DNA from: Pseudomonas sp. H9
GTDB taxonomy: Bacteria > Pseudomonadota > Gammaproteobacteria > Pseudomonadales > Pseudomonadaceae
Direction: 5' to 3'
Length of the DNA: 64,000 nucleotides
NCBI RefSeq assembly: GCF_004353925.1
Contig: NZ_SMOK01000047.1
Coordinates: forward strand, 248,001 to 312,000
The position numbers and the translations under genes were made by a program. Below the pieces are notes generated by a model. It made no database searches. It was not told where the DNA came from and was given only the letters and a program-made list of their open reading frames with translations. The stretch's first letter is position 1. The number at the start of each line of letters is the position of its first letter. Shown piece by piece: positions 34,301 to 43,019 of the stretch.

Positions 34301-35235
34301 GCGGCATCGCGAATCTCGCGTTCACCAGGCAGGAACACCAGTACATCGCCCAGGCTCTTGCCGTGGCTGCGTTCGAAAGCGGCAATTTCATCAAGGGTTG
34401 CCAGTATCGCCTGGTCCACCGTCAAGTCGTCTTCGACCTGATTGCCCTCCTCGTCCTGCTCGCTGGTAAGCGGTCGGTACCAGGTTTCCACCGGGTAGGT
34501 GCGACCCGAAACTTCAATGATCGGTGCATCGTTGAAGTGCTTGGAGAAGCGCTCCAGGTCAATGGTCGCCGAGGTGATGATCACCTTGAGGTCGGGACGG
34601 CGCGGCAGCAGGGTTTTCAGGTAGCCGAGCAAAAAATCGATATTCAGGCTGCGTTCGTGGGCTTCGTCGACGATGATCGTGTCGTAGCGCTCAAGAAAAC
34701 GGTCGTGCTGGGTTTCGGCGAGGAGAATACCGTCGGTCATCAGCTTGACCAGGGTATTGGCATCGCTCTGGTCTTCGAAGCGAACCTGGTAACCAACCAA
34801 CGCGCCCAGCGGTGTGCCGATCTCTTCGGCCACCCGGGTGGCAACGCTACGGGCGGCGATCCGCCGAGGCTGCGTATGGGCAATCAGACCATGCTGGCCG
34901 CGCCCCAACTCCAGGCAGATCTTCGGCAACTGGGTGGTTTTACCCGAACCGGTTTCGCCAGCGATGATCAGCACCTGATGCTCGGCCAGCACCTTTTTGA
35001 TTTCGTCACGCTTGGCCGCAATCGGCAGACTGTCATCGTAACGAATGCTCGGCACACTGGCCTTGCGCGCCGTGGCCTGGGCGCAGGAGGCCTGGACCTT
35101 TTCGACCCACTGGGCCAGCTTGGCCTCGTCCGGGCGCTTGCGCAGTTCATGCAACTGGCGGCGCAGGCGATGGCGCTCGGCAATCATGGCGTGATCGAGG
35201 TTTTTCAGCAGTTGATCGATAGCGTGGTCAGTCAT
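31330..35235 (-). CDS. hrpA: ATP-dependent RNA helicase HrpA (DEAH box)
   Basis: 1301 aa, the expected HrpA length. Walker A GETGSGKT (93-100), DEAH at D190-H193, an SAT motif in VIITSATIDLERF, and the C-terminal helicase motif QRKGRCGRVEPG are visible. After the helicase core come the HA2, OB-fold and long C-terminal DUF3418 regions. HrpA acts in mRNA processing and in rescue of stalled ribosomes in E. coli. The Shine-Dalgarno is poor. Repeat element copy 2 lies upstream. Confidence 0.95.
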   Translation of the reverse strand: MTDHAIDQLLKNLDHAMIAERHRLRRQLHELRKRPDEAKLAQWVEKVQASCAQATARKASVPSIRYDDSLPIAAKRDEIKKVLAEHQVLIIAGETGSGKTTQLPKICLELGRGQHGLIAHTQPRRIAARSVATRVAEEIGTPLGALVGYQVRFEDQSDANTLVKLMTDGILLAETQHDRFLERYDTIIVDEAHERSLNIDFLLGYLKTLLPRRPDLKVIITSATIDLERFSKHFNDAPIIEVSGRTYPVETWYRPLTSEQDEEGNQVEDDLTVDQAILATLDEIAAFERSHGKSLGDVLVFLPGEREIRDAAEMLRKAQLRHTEILPLYARLSPAEQQKIFQSHPGRRVVLATNVAETSLTVPGIRYVIDSGTARISRYSYRAKVQRLPIEAVSQASANQRKGRCGRVEPGICVRLYSEEDFNARPEFTDPEILRTNLAAVILQMLHLRLGAIDAFPFIEPPDGKAISDGFNLLQELSAVNRENQLTPLGRQLARLPVDPRLGRMLLEGAKQGSLNELLIVASALSVQDPRERPPERQQAADQAHAQWKDTDSDFAALVNLWRGFEEQRQALTASPLRNWCRKNFLNYLRLREWRDAHRQLSLICRDLHLSLNKEPADYPKLHKAILSGLLSQIGQKTEEGDYLGARQRRFWVHPSSGLGKKRPQWIMTAELVETTKLYARMVAKIEPDWIEPLATHLIKKNHFEPHWEKKRGQVVAYEQVTLYGLIVVGRRPVHFGPVDPVMSRELFIREALVGGEIQSKAKCLTANRRLLEQLDELEAKARRRDILADDETLYGFYEARLPAEIHQTATFDSWYRVNSQKDPQLLIMREEDVLAREASEVTAAQYPDTLRLGDLSLPLSYHFEPNHPRDGVTVRVPAPLLPSLPGERLEWLVPGLLEAKCIALVRNLPKALRKNFVPVPDFVKAALQRMTFAEGSLPQALGRELLRMTGARVSDEAWAEAAEQVDSHLKMNLEVVDGQGKFLGEGRDLAELTARFVAASQAALAVPQTEKSQQPVQAKAFAQVAETAQQKIAGLSMTVYPALVEENGTVKEGRFSTQAEAEFQHRRALQRLLLQQLAEPAKFLRGKLPGLTELGLLYRELGRVEALVEDILLASLDSCILDGESNLPRDGAGLASLAERKRGSWTEHAERLARLTLEILKLWHGLQKRFKGKIDLAQAVALNDIKQQLSNLVYPGFVRETPALWLKELPRYLKAIELRLEKLGSQVQKDRVWSGELGNLWMQYKARADKHAQEGKRDEQLTLYRWWLEEYRVSLFAQQLGTKVPVSDKRLSKQWSQVEA

Positions 35236-35397
35236 GGGGGCTTTTTAATCGTGCAGGTGAGCCTGCTTTTTCATGATCGGCATAGGAAGGGCTGCGATTG
35301 TCGCAGATTTGCCCCCGCTCGGCACGGCTGCCAATAACGCGCAATTGGTTGGTTCTTTGTATGTTTTCTGGGGTGGATTGGCTTTGGCTTAGAGCGC

Positions 35398-35956
35398 TGA
35401 GGGCTTATCCAATTGATGTGGTGGCTGCACTGGCCCCTTCCGCCTTTACGGCGGCTGACTTTCCTCTTGGAAAAAGTCAGCAAAACCGCTCGCTCCGGAT
35501 TCCTTCCCTCCGGCATTGCTCCCGCGAGGACCGCACTAACTGGCCATCCATGGCCCGAAGCGCTTGATCCATCGCGCACGAAAAAGCAACAAGCAACAAG
35601 CAACAAGCAACAAGCAACAAGCAACAAGCAAGATCACCACATCCTTCACTATCGAAGATAACGCCAGTGCAGGCGCCGCCCGTAACTTCGCGACTTCAGG
35701 AGGCCGGAGAGGAGGTACCTGGAGGGCCAGGTGCGCAGCACCCTTCGGCTGAGCCGAAGGCGCGAGACGTAGACTTGGCGAAGCAAGTCGTAGGCCGCGC
35801 GGGCCTGGAGGGTGCCGGAACGCAGGGAACCCGGAGCGCAGCGCAGGGCCGGATGTAGGAGCCAGCGGCTTTGCTTACTTTCCCCAAGAGGAAAGTAAGC
35901 CGCCGTAAGGGCGGAAGGGGCCAGCGAGGCCGCCACACCGAACGGATAAGCCCACA
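35398..35956 (+). repeat. Long inverted-arm repeat element, copy 2 (559 bp)
   Basis: Arms at 35398-35490 and 35864-35956 are 93-bp imperfect inverted repeats. The interior from the GCCGCCCGTAACTT word to the right arm is identical by eye to copy 1 at 7093-7629. The 22-bp length difference is explained by three extra 7-bp units plus one base. The flanks extend the symmetry: GATTGGCTTTGGCTT at 35376-35390 matches inversely the AAGCC-rich tract ending at 35996. Same orientation as copy 1. Confidence 0.85.
35584..35625 (+). repeat. 7-bp tandem repeat AAGCAAC x6
   Basis: Six perfect AAGCAAC units then AAGCAAG; copy 1 of the element has three. The unit length is not a multiple of three, so copy-number change would break any reading frame through it. 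Confidence 0.95.
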
Positions 35957-35962
35957 ACCCTC

Positions 35963-35992
35963 AAAGCCAAAGCCAAAGCCAAAGCCAAAGCC
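35963..35992 (+). repeat. 6-bp tandem repeat AAAGCC x5
   Basis: Five perfect AAAGCC units at the right end of repeat element copy 2. One inverted unit plus part of another is present at the left flank (35380-35390). Confidence 0.9.
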
Positions 35993-36342
35993 AATCTACG
36001 AAGCCCCATTGTTTAGCCAATAACAACCTAAAGGTATACAAAGGCTGATTTAATGAACCTTCAACGGCATGGGAGTATCCGGGCATGACTTCGCCCCGAT
36101 GCTTACTTCACCTGCGCTCACGCCCTTCGTTCCCGAAGGTACGGGCTCGCTCCGGGGAAAACCCTCTCGTTCATATCATTCTCGCCTTCTGGGCCTTGTG
36201 GCACTGCCGCCATGCCCGCCCACCAGACTTTTTCTCGCACTAGACTGATCCGTACGGCCACCTCCCGGCCAACCTATTTGTCATGACTGTCGCCCTCAGG
36301 CGAGCACAGTCCTGTGCGCCTGATGGCGCGAGCGAGAACACC

Positions 36343-37707
36343 ATGCAATTTGCCTCCATTGAGCACGCCCGAACGTTCCTGGCCAACAACCCTGATATCG
36401 ACATGATCGAGCTGTTCATTCTCGATGCCAATGGCGTACCGCGCGGCAAGCTGTTGCACCGCGAAGAACTGTTGGCGGTGTATGAAAGCGGCCGACCGTT
36501 GCCCAGCACCATTCTTGGCCTGACGCTCAACGGCGACGACGTGGAAAATTCCGGACTGGTGTGGGATGTCGGCGACATCGACTGCCGCGCCTATCCGTTG
36601 GAAAACAGCCTGGTACGTCTGCCTTGGCGGCAGATCCCAACCGCTGCAGTCCAGGTGAGCATGCACCCCACCGAAGGCATGCCGGCGACCATCGCAGATC
36701 CGCGTCACCTGCTGGTCAGGGTCATCGATGCGCTCAAAGCCGACGGTTACCATCCGGTCATGGCGTGCGAATTGGAGTTCTACCTGCTCGACCAGAAACG
36801 CGACAGTCACGGCCGCCCTCAGGCCGCACTCGATGGCGATGGTGGTCGACCACGAAGCACTCAGGTGTATGGCCTGCGCGAGCTAGAGCAGATCGAGCCG
36901 TTTCTCGCTGACCTCTACAGCGCCTGCAAGGCCCAGGGCATTCCGGCACGCACCGCGATTTCCGAGTACGCCCCCGGCCAGGTCGAAATCACCCTGGAGC
37001 ACGGCGATGCACTGCTAGCCATGGACCAGGCCGTGCGTTACAAGCGCCTGGTCAAAGGCGTGGCCAACAAGCACGGCATGCAAGCCTGCTTTATGGCTAA
37101 GCCTTTCGATCACCTGGCCGGTACTGGCATGCACATGCACGTCAGCCTGGCCGACGCCCAAGGCAACAACCTCTACGCCAGTGAAGACAAAGCCGGTACG
37201 CCGCTGCTGCGCCAATCGGTGGGAGGCATGCTCAAGTATTTGCTCGACTCGTTGCTGCTGTTCTGCCCCAACGCCAACTCTTATCGCCGTTTCCAGGCCA
37301 ACAGCTATGCACCGCTGGCCCCGACCTGGGGCGTCGATAACCGCACCGTGAGCCTGCGAGTGCCCGGCGGCCCAGCCAATAGCCGCCATGTTGAACACCG
37401 CATCTGTGGCGCCGACGCCAACCCCTACCTGGCTGCCGCCGCGATCCTCGCCAGCTTGCACCACGGTATCCGTCAGCAGCTCGACCCCGGCGCACCAGTC
37501 GAAGGCAATGGCTATGCCCAGGCCAAGGAACTGCTGCCCACCGACTGGCTCACCTCACTCAAAGCGCTGGAATCTTCGGAGTGGGCGCGCGAAGCGTTCG
37601 GTGAGGCCTTCCTCGGTGTTTACCTGGCGGTCAAACGCGCTGAGTACCGGCAGTTCATGGCCGAAGTCGGCGAGCAGGACTGGCGCTGGTATCTGACCCA
37701 GGCCTGA
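36343..37707 (+). CDS. Gamma-glutamylpolyamine synthetase (glutamine synthetase family, PauA/PuuA-like)
   Basis: 454 aa from ATG 36343 (MQFASIEHARTFL; GAGCGAG upstream); a frame 20 codons longer is open but lacks family features. Glutamine synthetase motifs are visible: CELEFYLLD (glutamate/metal site), MACFMAKPFDHLAGTGMHMH and NSYRRFQANSYAPLAPTWG. PuuA/PauA proteins ligate glutamate to putrescine or other polyamines with ATP. The next gene encodes an FAD oxidoreductase of the matching step, which supports a polyamine rather than an ammonia role. Other monoamines remain possible. Confidence 0.82.
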   Translation: MQFASIEHARTFLANNPDIDMIELFILDANGVPRGKLLHREELLAVYESGRPLPSTILGLTLNGDDVENSGLVWDVGDIDCRAYPLENSLVRLPWRQIPTAAVQVSMHPTEGMPATIADPRHLLVRVIDALKADGYHPVMACELEFYLLDQKRDSHGRPQAALDGDGGRPRSTQVYGLRELEQIEPFLADLYSACKAQGIPARTAISEYAPGQVEITLEHGDALLAMDQAVRYKRLVKGVANKHGMQACFMAKPFDHLAGTGMHMHVSLADAQGNNLYASEDKAGTPLLRQSVGGMLKYLLDSLLLFCPNANSYRRFQANSYAPLAPTWGVDNRTVSLRVPGGPANSRHVEHRICGADANPYLAAAAILASLHHGIRQQLDPGAPVEGNGYAQAKELLPTDWLTSLKALESSEWAREAFGEAFLGVYLAVKRAEYRQFMAEVGEQDWRWYLTQA

Positions 37708-37738
37708 TCCCTTTCTATTTTTGCGCCAAGGATTTGTT

Positions 37739-39046
37739 ATGAACGCAGCCGTGAACACCGGCACTGCTCAACGCAGTGCCTCCTACTACACCGCCAGCCT
37801 CAACGACACCACCGAGTACCCGACACTCAAAGGCACAGTGAAGGTCGATGTGGCCATCATCGGTGGCGGATTTACTGGCGTAGCCAGCGCGGTCGAGCTG
37901 GCCGAGCGCGGCCTGAAAGTCGCCATTGTCGAAACCAACCGCATCGGCTGGGGCGCCAGCGGGCGCAACGGCGGTCAGGTGACCGGCAGCCTGTCTGGCG
38001 ATGAGGCGATGCGCAAGCAGATGCGCGAAAAGCTTGGCGACGATGTCGATGACTTCATCTGGCACCTGCGCTGGCGCGGCCACCAGATCATCGAGCAGCG
38101 CGTCGAACGCTACGGCATTGCCTGTGACCTCAAACGCGGGCACTTGCATGCGGCCATGAAGGCCTCGCACATGCAGGAGCTGCAGGCGTTCGAAGCCGAA
38201 GCTCAGCGCCGCGGAATGGGTGAACAGGTGCAGTTGCTCGACCGTAAGGCTGTAGCCGAACACCTGCAAAGCCCGCTGTACATGGGCGCGCTGAAAAACC
38301 TGCGCAACCTGCACCTGCATCCGCTCAACCTGTGCCTGGGCGAGGCTCGTGCTGCCCATAGCCTAGGCGCGCTGATTTTCGAAAACTCTGAAGTGCTGGA
38401 CATTGTCCATGGCCCGCAACCGGCCGTGGTCACCGCCCAGGGGCGGGTCGAAGCCAAACAGATCCTGCTGGCCGGCGATGTGTACCACAAGCTGGAAAAG
38501 CGCCAACTCAAGGGCAAGATCTTCCCGGCCATGGGCGGTATCGTCACCACGGCGCCGTTGGGTGACCTGGCCGCGCAAATCAACCCACATGACCTGGCGG
38601 TGTATGACTGCCGCTTTGTTCTGGACTACTACCGACTGACCGCCGATGGCCGTCTGCTGTTCGGCGGCGGCGCCAACTATTCGGGGAGAGACTCGCGGGA
38701 TATCGCCGGCGAACTGCGCCCCTGCATCGAGCGCACCTTCCCGGCGCTCAAAGGCGTGCCGATCGAGTTCCAGTGGAGCTGCGCCATGGGTATCGTGGTC
38801 AACCGCATCCCGCAGCTGGGCAAGCTTTCAGACAACGTCTGGTACTGCCAGGGTTACTCCGGGCACGGTATCGCCACCAGCCACATCATGGGTGAAATCA
38901 TGGCCGAAGCGTTGACTGGGACGCTGGAGAAATTCGATACCTTTGCAGGCTGCAAGCACATTAAAGTGCCGATGGGCGATGTATTGGGCAACCCGATACT
39001 GGCAGCGGGGATGTGGTACTACCAGATGCTTGAGAAATTGCGTTAA
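37739..39046 (+). CDS. FAD-dependent oxidoreductase (gamma-glutamylpolyamine oxidase, PauB/PuuB-like)
   Basis: 435 aa from ATG 37739 (AAGGA 7 nt upstream). The FAD-binding Rossmann motif IIGGGFTGVASAVELAERG (about 37-55) is followed by DAO-family motifs NRIGWGASGRNGGQVTG and WYCQGYSGHGIATSH. In the Puu/Pau pathway this enzyme oxidises gamma-glutamylputrescine to the aldehyde. The dehydrogenase and hydrolase that complete the pathway are not in this window. It lies 31 bp after the synthetase gene, in one operon. Confidence 0.82.
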   Translation: MNAAVNTGTAQRSASYYTASLNDTTEYPTLKGTVKVDVAIIGGGFTGVASAVELAERGLKVAIVETNRIGWGASGRNGGQVTGSLSGDEAMRKQMREKLGDDVDDFIWHLRWRGHQIIEQRVERYGIACDLKRGHLHAAMKASHMQELQAFEAEAQRRGMGEQVQLLDRKAVAEHLQSPLYMGALKNLRNLHLHPLNLCLGEARAAHSLGALIFENSEVLDIVHGPQPAVVTAQGRVEAKQILLAGDVYHKLEKRQLKGKIFPAMGGIVTTAPLGDLAAQINPHDLAVYDCRFVLDYYRLTADGRLLFGGGANYSGRDSRDIAGELRPCIERTFPALKGVPIEFQWSCAMGIVVNRIPQLGKLSDNVWYCQGYSGHGIATSHIMGEIMAEALTGTLEKFDTFAGCKHIKVPMGDVLGNPILAAGMWYYQMLEKLR

Positions 39047-39060
39047 GGCCAGAAAAGCAG

Positions 39061-39116
39061 CGCGGGGCAAGCCCGCTTCCACAGTGAGTACCTGTGGGAG
39101 CGGGCTTGCCCCGCGA
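39061..39116. repeat. REP pair
   Basis: CGCGGGGCAAGCCCGCTTCC and the inverted GGAGCGGGCTTGCCCCGCGA between the convergent FAD-oxidoreductase and fadD genes. Confidence 0.88.
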
Positions 39117-39124
39117 TCATTGCC

Positions 39125-40822
39125 TTAAGCGGTTTTCTTCATTCCCAGCTTTTTCAGCTCTTCATCACGCAGCTCACGACGCAGGATCTTGCCGACGTTG
39201 GTGGTCGGCAGTGCATCACGGAACTCGATGAAGCGCGGCACCTTGTAGCCGGTCACGTTGGCACGCATATGCGCCATGACCTGCTCTTTGGTTAGCGTTA
39301 CACCCGGCTTGGCAACGATAAATACCTTGATCAATTCACCGGACTTCTCGTCAGGTACACCGATAGCGGCGCACTGCAGTACACCCGGCAGCGTCACCAG
39401 CACGTCTTCCAGCTCGTTCGGGTAAACGTTGAAGCCCGACACCAGAATCATGTCTTTCTTGCGGTCGACAATGCGCATGTAACCATCAGGCTGAATCAAG
39501 GCGATGTCACCGGTCTTCAACCAACCTTCGCTGTCGAGGATCTCGGCGGTGGCGTCCTGACGCTGCCAGTAGCCCTTCATTACCTGTGGGCCTTTGATGC
39601 ACAGTTCACCAACCTCACCCAACGGCAGTTCTACGCCCGCATCATCGATGATTTTGCACAGGGTCGAAGGCACCGGAATACCGATGGTGCCAATCTGGTT
39701 CTGCTCGGCCGGATTGACCGCCGCCACCGGGCTGGTTTCGGTCATGCCGTAGCCTTCGCAAATGGCGCAACCGGTCACCGCTTTCCAACGTTCGGCAACA
39801 CTCATCTGCAGGGCCATGCCACCCGACAGGGTGATCTTCAGTCCCGAGAAATCCAGCTTGCGGAAGTTTTCGTTGTTGCACAGGGCCACGAACAACGTGT
39901 TCAGGCCGACAAAGCCGCTGAACTTCCATTTCGACAGTTCCTTGACCATCGCCGGCAGGTCGCGCGGGTTGCTGATCAGGATGTTGTGGTTGCCGATCAG
40001 CATCATTGCCATGCAATGGAAGGTGAAGGCATAGATGTGATAGAGCGGCAGCGGCGTAATCAGGATCTCGCAACCTTCGTTGAGGTTGGAGCCCATCAGT
40101 GCCCGGCACTGCAGCATGTTGGCCACCAGGTTGCGGTGGGTCAGCATGGCGCCCTTGGCCACCCCAGTGGTGCCACCGGTGTACTGCAACACAGCCACAT
40201 CGTTGCTGGCCGGGTTGGCTTCTTTCACCGGTTTGCCTGCACCTTTGCTCAACACATCGTTGAACTTCAGGGCCTTGGGCAAGTGATAAGCCGGGACCAT
40301 TTTCTTCACGTACTTGATCACGCTGTTGATCAACAGGCGTTTTACCGGTGGCAGCAAATCGGCCACTTCGGTGACAATAACGTGCTTGACCTGAGTCTTG
40401 GGCACTACCTTCTCGGCCAGGTGTGCCATGTTTGCCAGGCACACCAGCGCCTTGGCGCCGGAGTCATTGAACTGGTGTTCCATTTCCCGCGCGGTATACA
40501 ACGGGTTGGTGTTCACCACGATCAAGCCCGCACGCAGGGCGCCGAACACCGCAACCGGGTACTGCAACACATTGGGCAGCTGCACAGCGATACGATCGCC
40601 GGGTTGCAGGTCTGTATGGTGCTGCAGGTAGGCGGCGAATGCCCCAGACAACTCGTACAGCTGGCCGTAGGTAAGGGTTTTGCCCAGGCTGCTAAAGGCT
40701 GGTTTGTCAGCAAAGCGTTGGCAGGACTGTTTCAATACTGCCTGGATATTCGGGTACTCGTCAGGGTTGATCTGTGCCGCAACCCCGACTGGGTACTTAT
40801 CCTTCCAAAAATTTTCGATCAT
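39125..40822 (-). CDS. fadD: Long-chain fatty acid-CoA ligase FadD (paralogue 1)
   Basis: 565 aa from ATG 40822 (MIENFWKDKYPVGVAAQ; AAGGAG 10 nt upstream); the longer open frame to 40915 is unsupported. Adenylate-forming enzyme: AMP/ATP motif YTGGTTGVAKGA near 215, EGYGMTETSP (A5), and KTGDIALIQPDGYMRIVDRKKD (FACS motif) near 438. It activates exogenous fatty acids for beta-oxidation. It lies just downstream of a second fadD in the same orientation, as in other fluorescent pseudomonads. Confidence 0.92.
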   Translation of the reverse strand: MIENFWKDKYPVGVAAQINPDEYPNIQAVLKQSCQRFADKPAFSSLGKTLTYGQLYELSGAFAAYLQHHTDLQPGDRIAVQLPNVLQYPVAVFGALRAGLIVVNTNPLYTAREMEHQFNDSGAKALVCLANMAHLAEKVVPKTQVKHVIVTEVADLLPPVKRLLINSVIKYVKKMVPAYHLPKALKFNDVLSKGAGKPVKEANPASNDVAVLQYTGGTTGVAKGAMLTHRNLVANMLQCRALMGSNLNEGCEILITPLPLYHIYAFTFHCMAMMLIGNHNILISNPRDLPAMVKELSKWKFSGFVGLNTLFVALCNNENFRKLDFSGLKITLSGGMALQMSVAERWKAVTGCAICEGYGMTETSPVAAVNPAEQNQIGTIGIPVPSTLCKIIDDAGVELPLGEVGELCIKGPQVMKGYWQRQDATAEILDSEGWLKTGDIALIQPDGYMRIVDRKKDMILVSGFNVYPNELEDVLVTLPGVLQCAAIGVPDEKSGELIKVFIVAKPGVTLTKEQVMAHMRANVTGYKVPRFIEFRDALPTTNVGKILRRELRDEELKKLGMKKTA

Positions 40823-41047
40823 GGAAGCCCACTCCTTCAGCACCAGCGAATTCTTCAACGCAGTCGATGCGATTATTATTGATATAAGATTACGGTTTAT
40901 TGCAAACCAGATCATCAGAAAGCGGGCCGAGAGTAGCAGCTTTAAATTGGGTCGCCTAGAGCTAAAGCAGCCCGGATAGTCACAAAAATGACTCTTGATC
41001 GATGCGTAGTCATTTTTAGAGTAAAAAGACTAAAGGCCGCGTTTGTA

Positions 41048-41111
41048 GGAGCGGGTTTGACCCGCGATGCGGTGTGACTGATAAACCGCAATCGCGGGGC
41101 AAGCCCACTCC
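41048..41111. repeat. REP pair (diverged)
   Basis: GGAGCGGGTTTGACCCGCGA and an inverted TCGCGGGGCAAGCCCACTCC: both arms carry substitutions, so this is an older copy. It lies between the two fadD genes. Confidence 0.8.
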
Positions 41112-41121
41112 TACAGGGCCT

Positions 41122-42810
41122 TTAGGCGATATCGCGCAGTTCGCGGCGCAGGATTTTGCCTACTGCGGTCATTGGCAAAGAATCACGTAACACGATGTGT
41201 TTGGGCACTTTGTAACCGGTGAAATTGGCCTTGCAGTAGGCCTTGAGCTCTTCAATGCTCACACCACCCTCGCGCGGCACCACAAACAACTTCACGGCTT
41301 CGCCGGAGCGTTCGTCGGGGATACCGATAACTGCGCAATTGGCCACTTGCGGGTGGCCCATGACCACTTCTTCGATCTCGTTCGGGTACACGTTAAATCC
41401 CGACACAATAATCATGTCTTTTTTACGGTCAACGATCCGGGTAAAACCATCTGGTTCGATCACCGCGATGTCACCGGTCTTGAACCAACCTTCACTGTCC
41501 AGCGCCTCGGCAGTGGCCTCTGGGTGCTGCCAGTAGCCCTTCATGACTTGAGGCCCCTTGATGCACAACTCGCCCCGCTCGCCCAAGGGCTGCTCGTTGC
41601 CAGCATCGTCGATCACTTTGAATGCCGTCCCCGGCACCGGAATCCCCACTGTGCCCAGGCGGGCAAGCTTCCCGTAGGGGTTGGTACTTGCCACCGGTGA
41701 GGTTTCGGTCAGTCCATAGCCTTCAACGATGCGGCAGCCGGTAAGGCTTTCCCAGCGTTCGGCCGTGGCGGTAACCAGCGCGGTGCCACCGGAGTTGGTG
41801 ACTTTAAGTGCAGAGAAGTCCAGGTTCTTGAACTCCGGATGATTCATCAGCGCCACGAACAAGGTGTTCAGCCCCAACAACCCTGAGAACTTCCACTTTT
41901 TCAGCTCTTTGATAAAGCCGGGAATGTCCCGTGGGTTGGTGATCAATACGTTGTGGTTGCCGGTCACCATCATGCACATGCAGTTCGCGGTAAAGGCATA
42001 GATATGGTAGAGCGGCAGTGGCGCAATCATCACCTCCTGACCTTCTTTGATCAGGCGCTGACCGTCGTCGCCATGCTGAGAGAACACCGCCAGTACCTGG
42101 AGCATGTTGGCCACCAGGTTGCCGTGAGTCAGCATTGCGCCCTTGGCCAGGCCGGTGGTGCCGCCGGTGTACTGCAGCACAGCGATATCATCGAGGCTCA
42201 GGGCCACCTGTTTCGGCACCATGCCACGCCCTTGGCTGAGCGCACTCTTGAAGGAAATCGCCTGGGGCAATTGGTAGTCCGGCACCATCTTTTTGACTTT
42301 GGCCACAATGGTGTTGACCAGCCAGCCTTTGGCGGCAGGCAGCATGTCACCCATCTTCGCTTCAATCAGAAAGTCGATGCTGGTGTCAGGCAGCACCTCC
42401 TGCACCAGTTTGCCGAACATGTTCAGGTACACCAAGGCTCGGGCGCCGGAGTCCTTGAACTGGTGGCGCATTTCACGCGCGGTATACAACGGGTTGGTGT
42501 TGACCACAATCAGCCCGGCACGCATCGCGCCGAACACGGCAATCGGGTACTGCAGCACATTGGGCATCTGCACCGCGATGCGGTCGCCCGGCACCAAGTC
42601 AGTGTATTGCTGCAGATACGCGGCAAAGGCCGCCGAGTAGCGGTCCAGCTCGGCATACGTCAGGGTTACCCCCAGGTTGCTGAACGCCGGACGGTCAGCA
42701 AACTTCTTGCAAGAGCGCTCGAATACTTCGACAACAGACTTGTAAGCATTCATGTCAATGTTCGAAGGAACACCCGCCGGGCGCTTGTCATTCCAGAAAT
42801 CAGCCTGCAT
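41122..42810 (-). CDS. fadD: Long-chain fatty acid-CoA ligase FadD (paralogue 2)
   Basis: 562 aa (MQADFWNDKRPAGVPSNID). It has YTGGTTGLAKGAMLTHGNLV, EGYGLTETSPVA and WFKTGDIAVIEPDGFTRIVDRKKD, the same motifs as the neighbouring paralogue, and is similar to it along its length, so the pair arose by tandem duplication. In Pseudomonas the two enzymes differ in chain-length preference. The 311-bp spacer suggests separate promoters. It is divergent from a lipase-like hydrolase. Confidence 0.92.
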   Translation of the reverse strand: MQADFWNDKRPAGVPSNIDMNAYKSVVEVFERSCKKFADRPAFSNLGVTLTYAELDRYSAAFAAYLQQYTDLVPGDRIAVQMPNVLQYPIAVFGAMRAGLIVVNTNPLYTAREMRHQFKDSGARALVYLNMFGKLVQEVLPDTSIDFLIEAKMGDMLPAAKGWLVNTIVAKVKKMVPDYQLPQAISFKSALSQGRGMVPKQVALSLDDIAVLQYTGGTTGLAKGAMLTHGNLVANMLQVLAVFSQHGDDGQRLIKEGQEVMIAPLPLYHIYAFTANCMCMMVTGNHNVLITNPRDIPGFIKELKKWKFSGLLGLNTLFVALMNHPEFKNLDFSALKVTNSGGTALVTATAERWESLTGCRIVEGYGLTETSPVASTNPYGKLARLGTVGIPVPGTAFKVIDDAGNEQPLGERGELCIKGPQVMKGYWQHPEATAEALDSEGWFKTGDIAVIEPDGFTRIVDRKKDMIIVSGFNVYPNEIEEVVMGHPQVANCAVIGIPDERSGEAVKLFVVPREGGVSIEELKAYCKANFTGYKVPKHIVLRDSLPMTAVGKILRRELRDIA

Positions 42811-43019
42811 TTATTCTTATCCTCATACCTGAGCCGCTTCTGCCCTCTCGCCTACTTGGCATAGAGGGTGTTGTGCCGACGTTAACAGGTATGCCGCAGG
42901 TGGCAAATATGCCAAGCGCTGTCATTAACATTGTGAATCTAGTTTGTCGCTGCTCTTCGATTGCGTGCTTGAGTTATACACTGAGCTGACTTTCTCATCT
43001 GTGCGCACAAGGACTCGCC

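Larger units (their letters stand above)
35236..36342. other. 1.1-kb gene-free region between hrpA and the glutamine synthetase gene
   Basis: It holds copy 2 of the long inverted-arm repeat (35398-35956) with extended flanks (35376-35996). From 35997 to 36342 I see no gene, only an AT-richer patch (36005-36060) and a GC-rich stretch that should contain the glutamine synthetase promoter. Confidence 0.75.
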
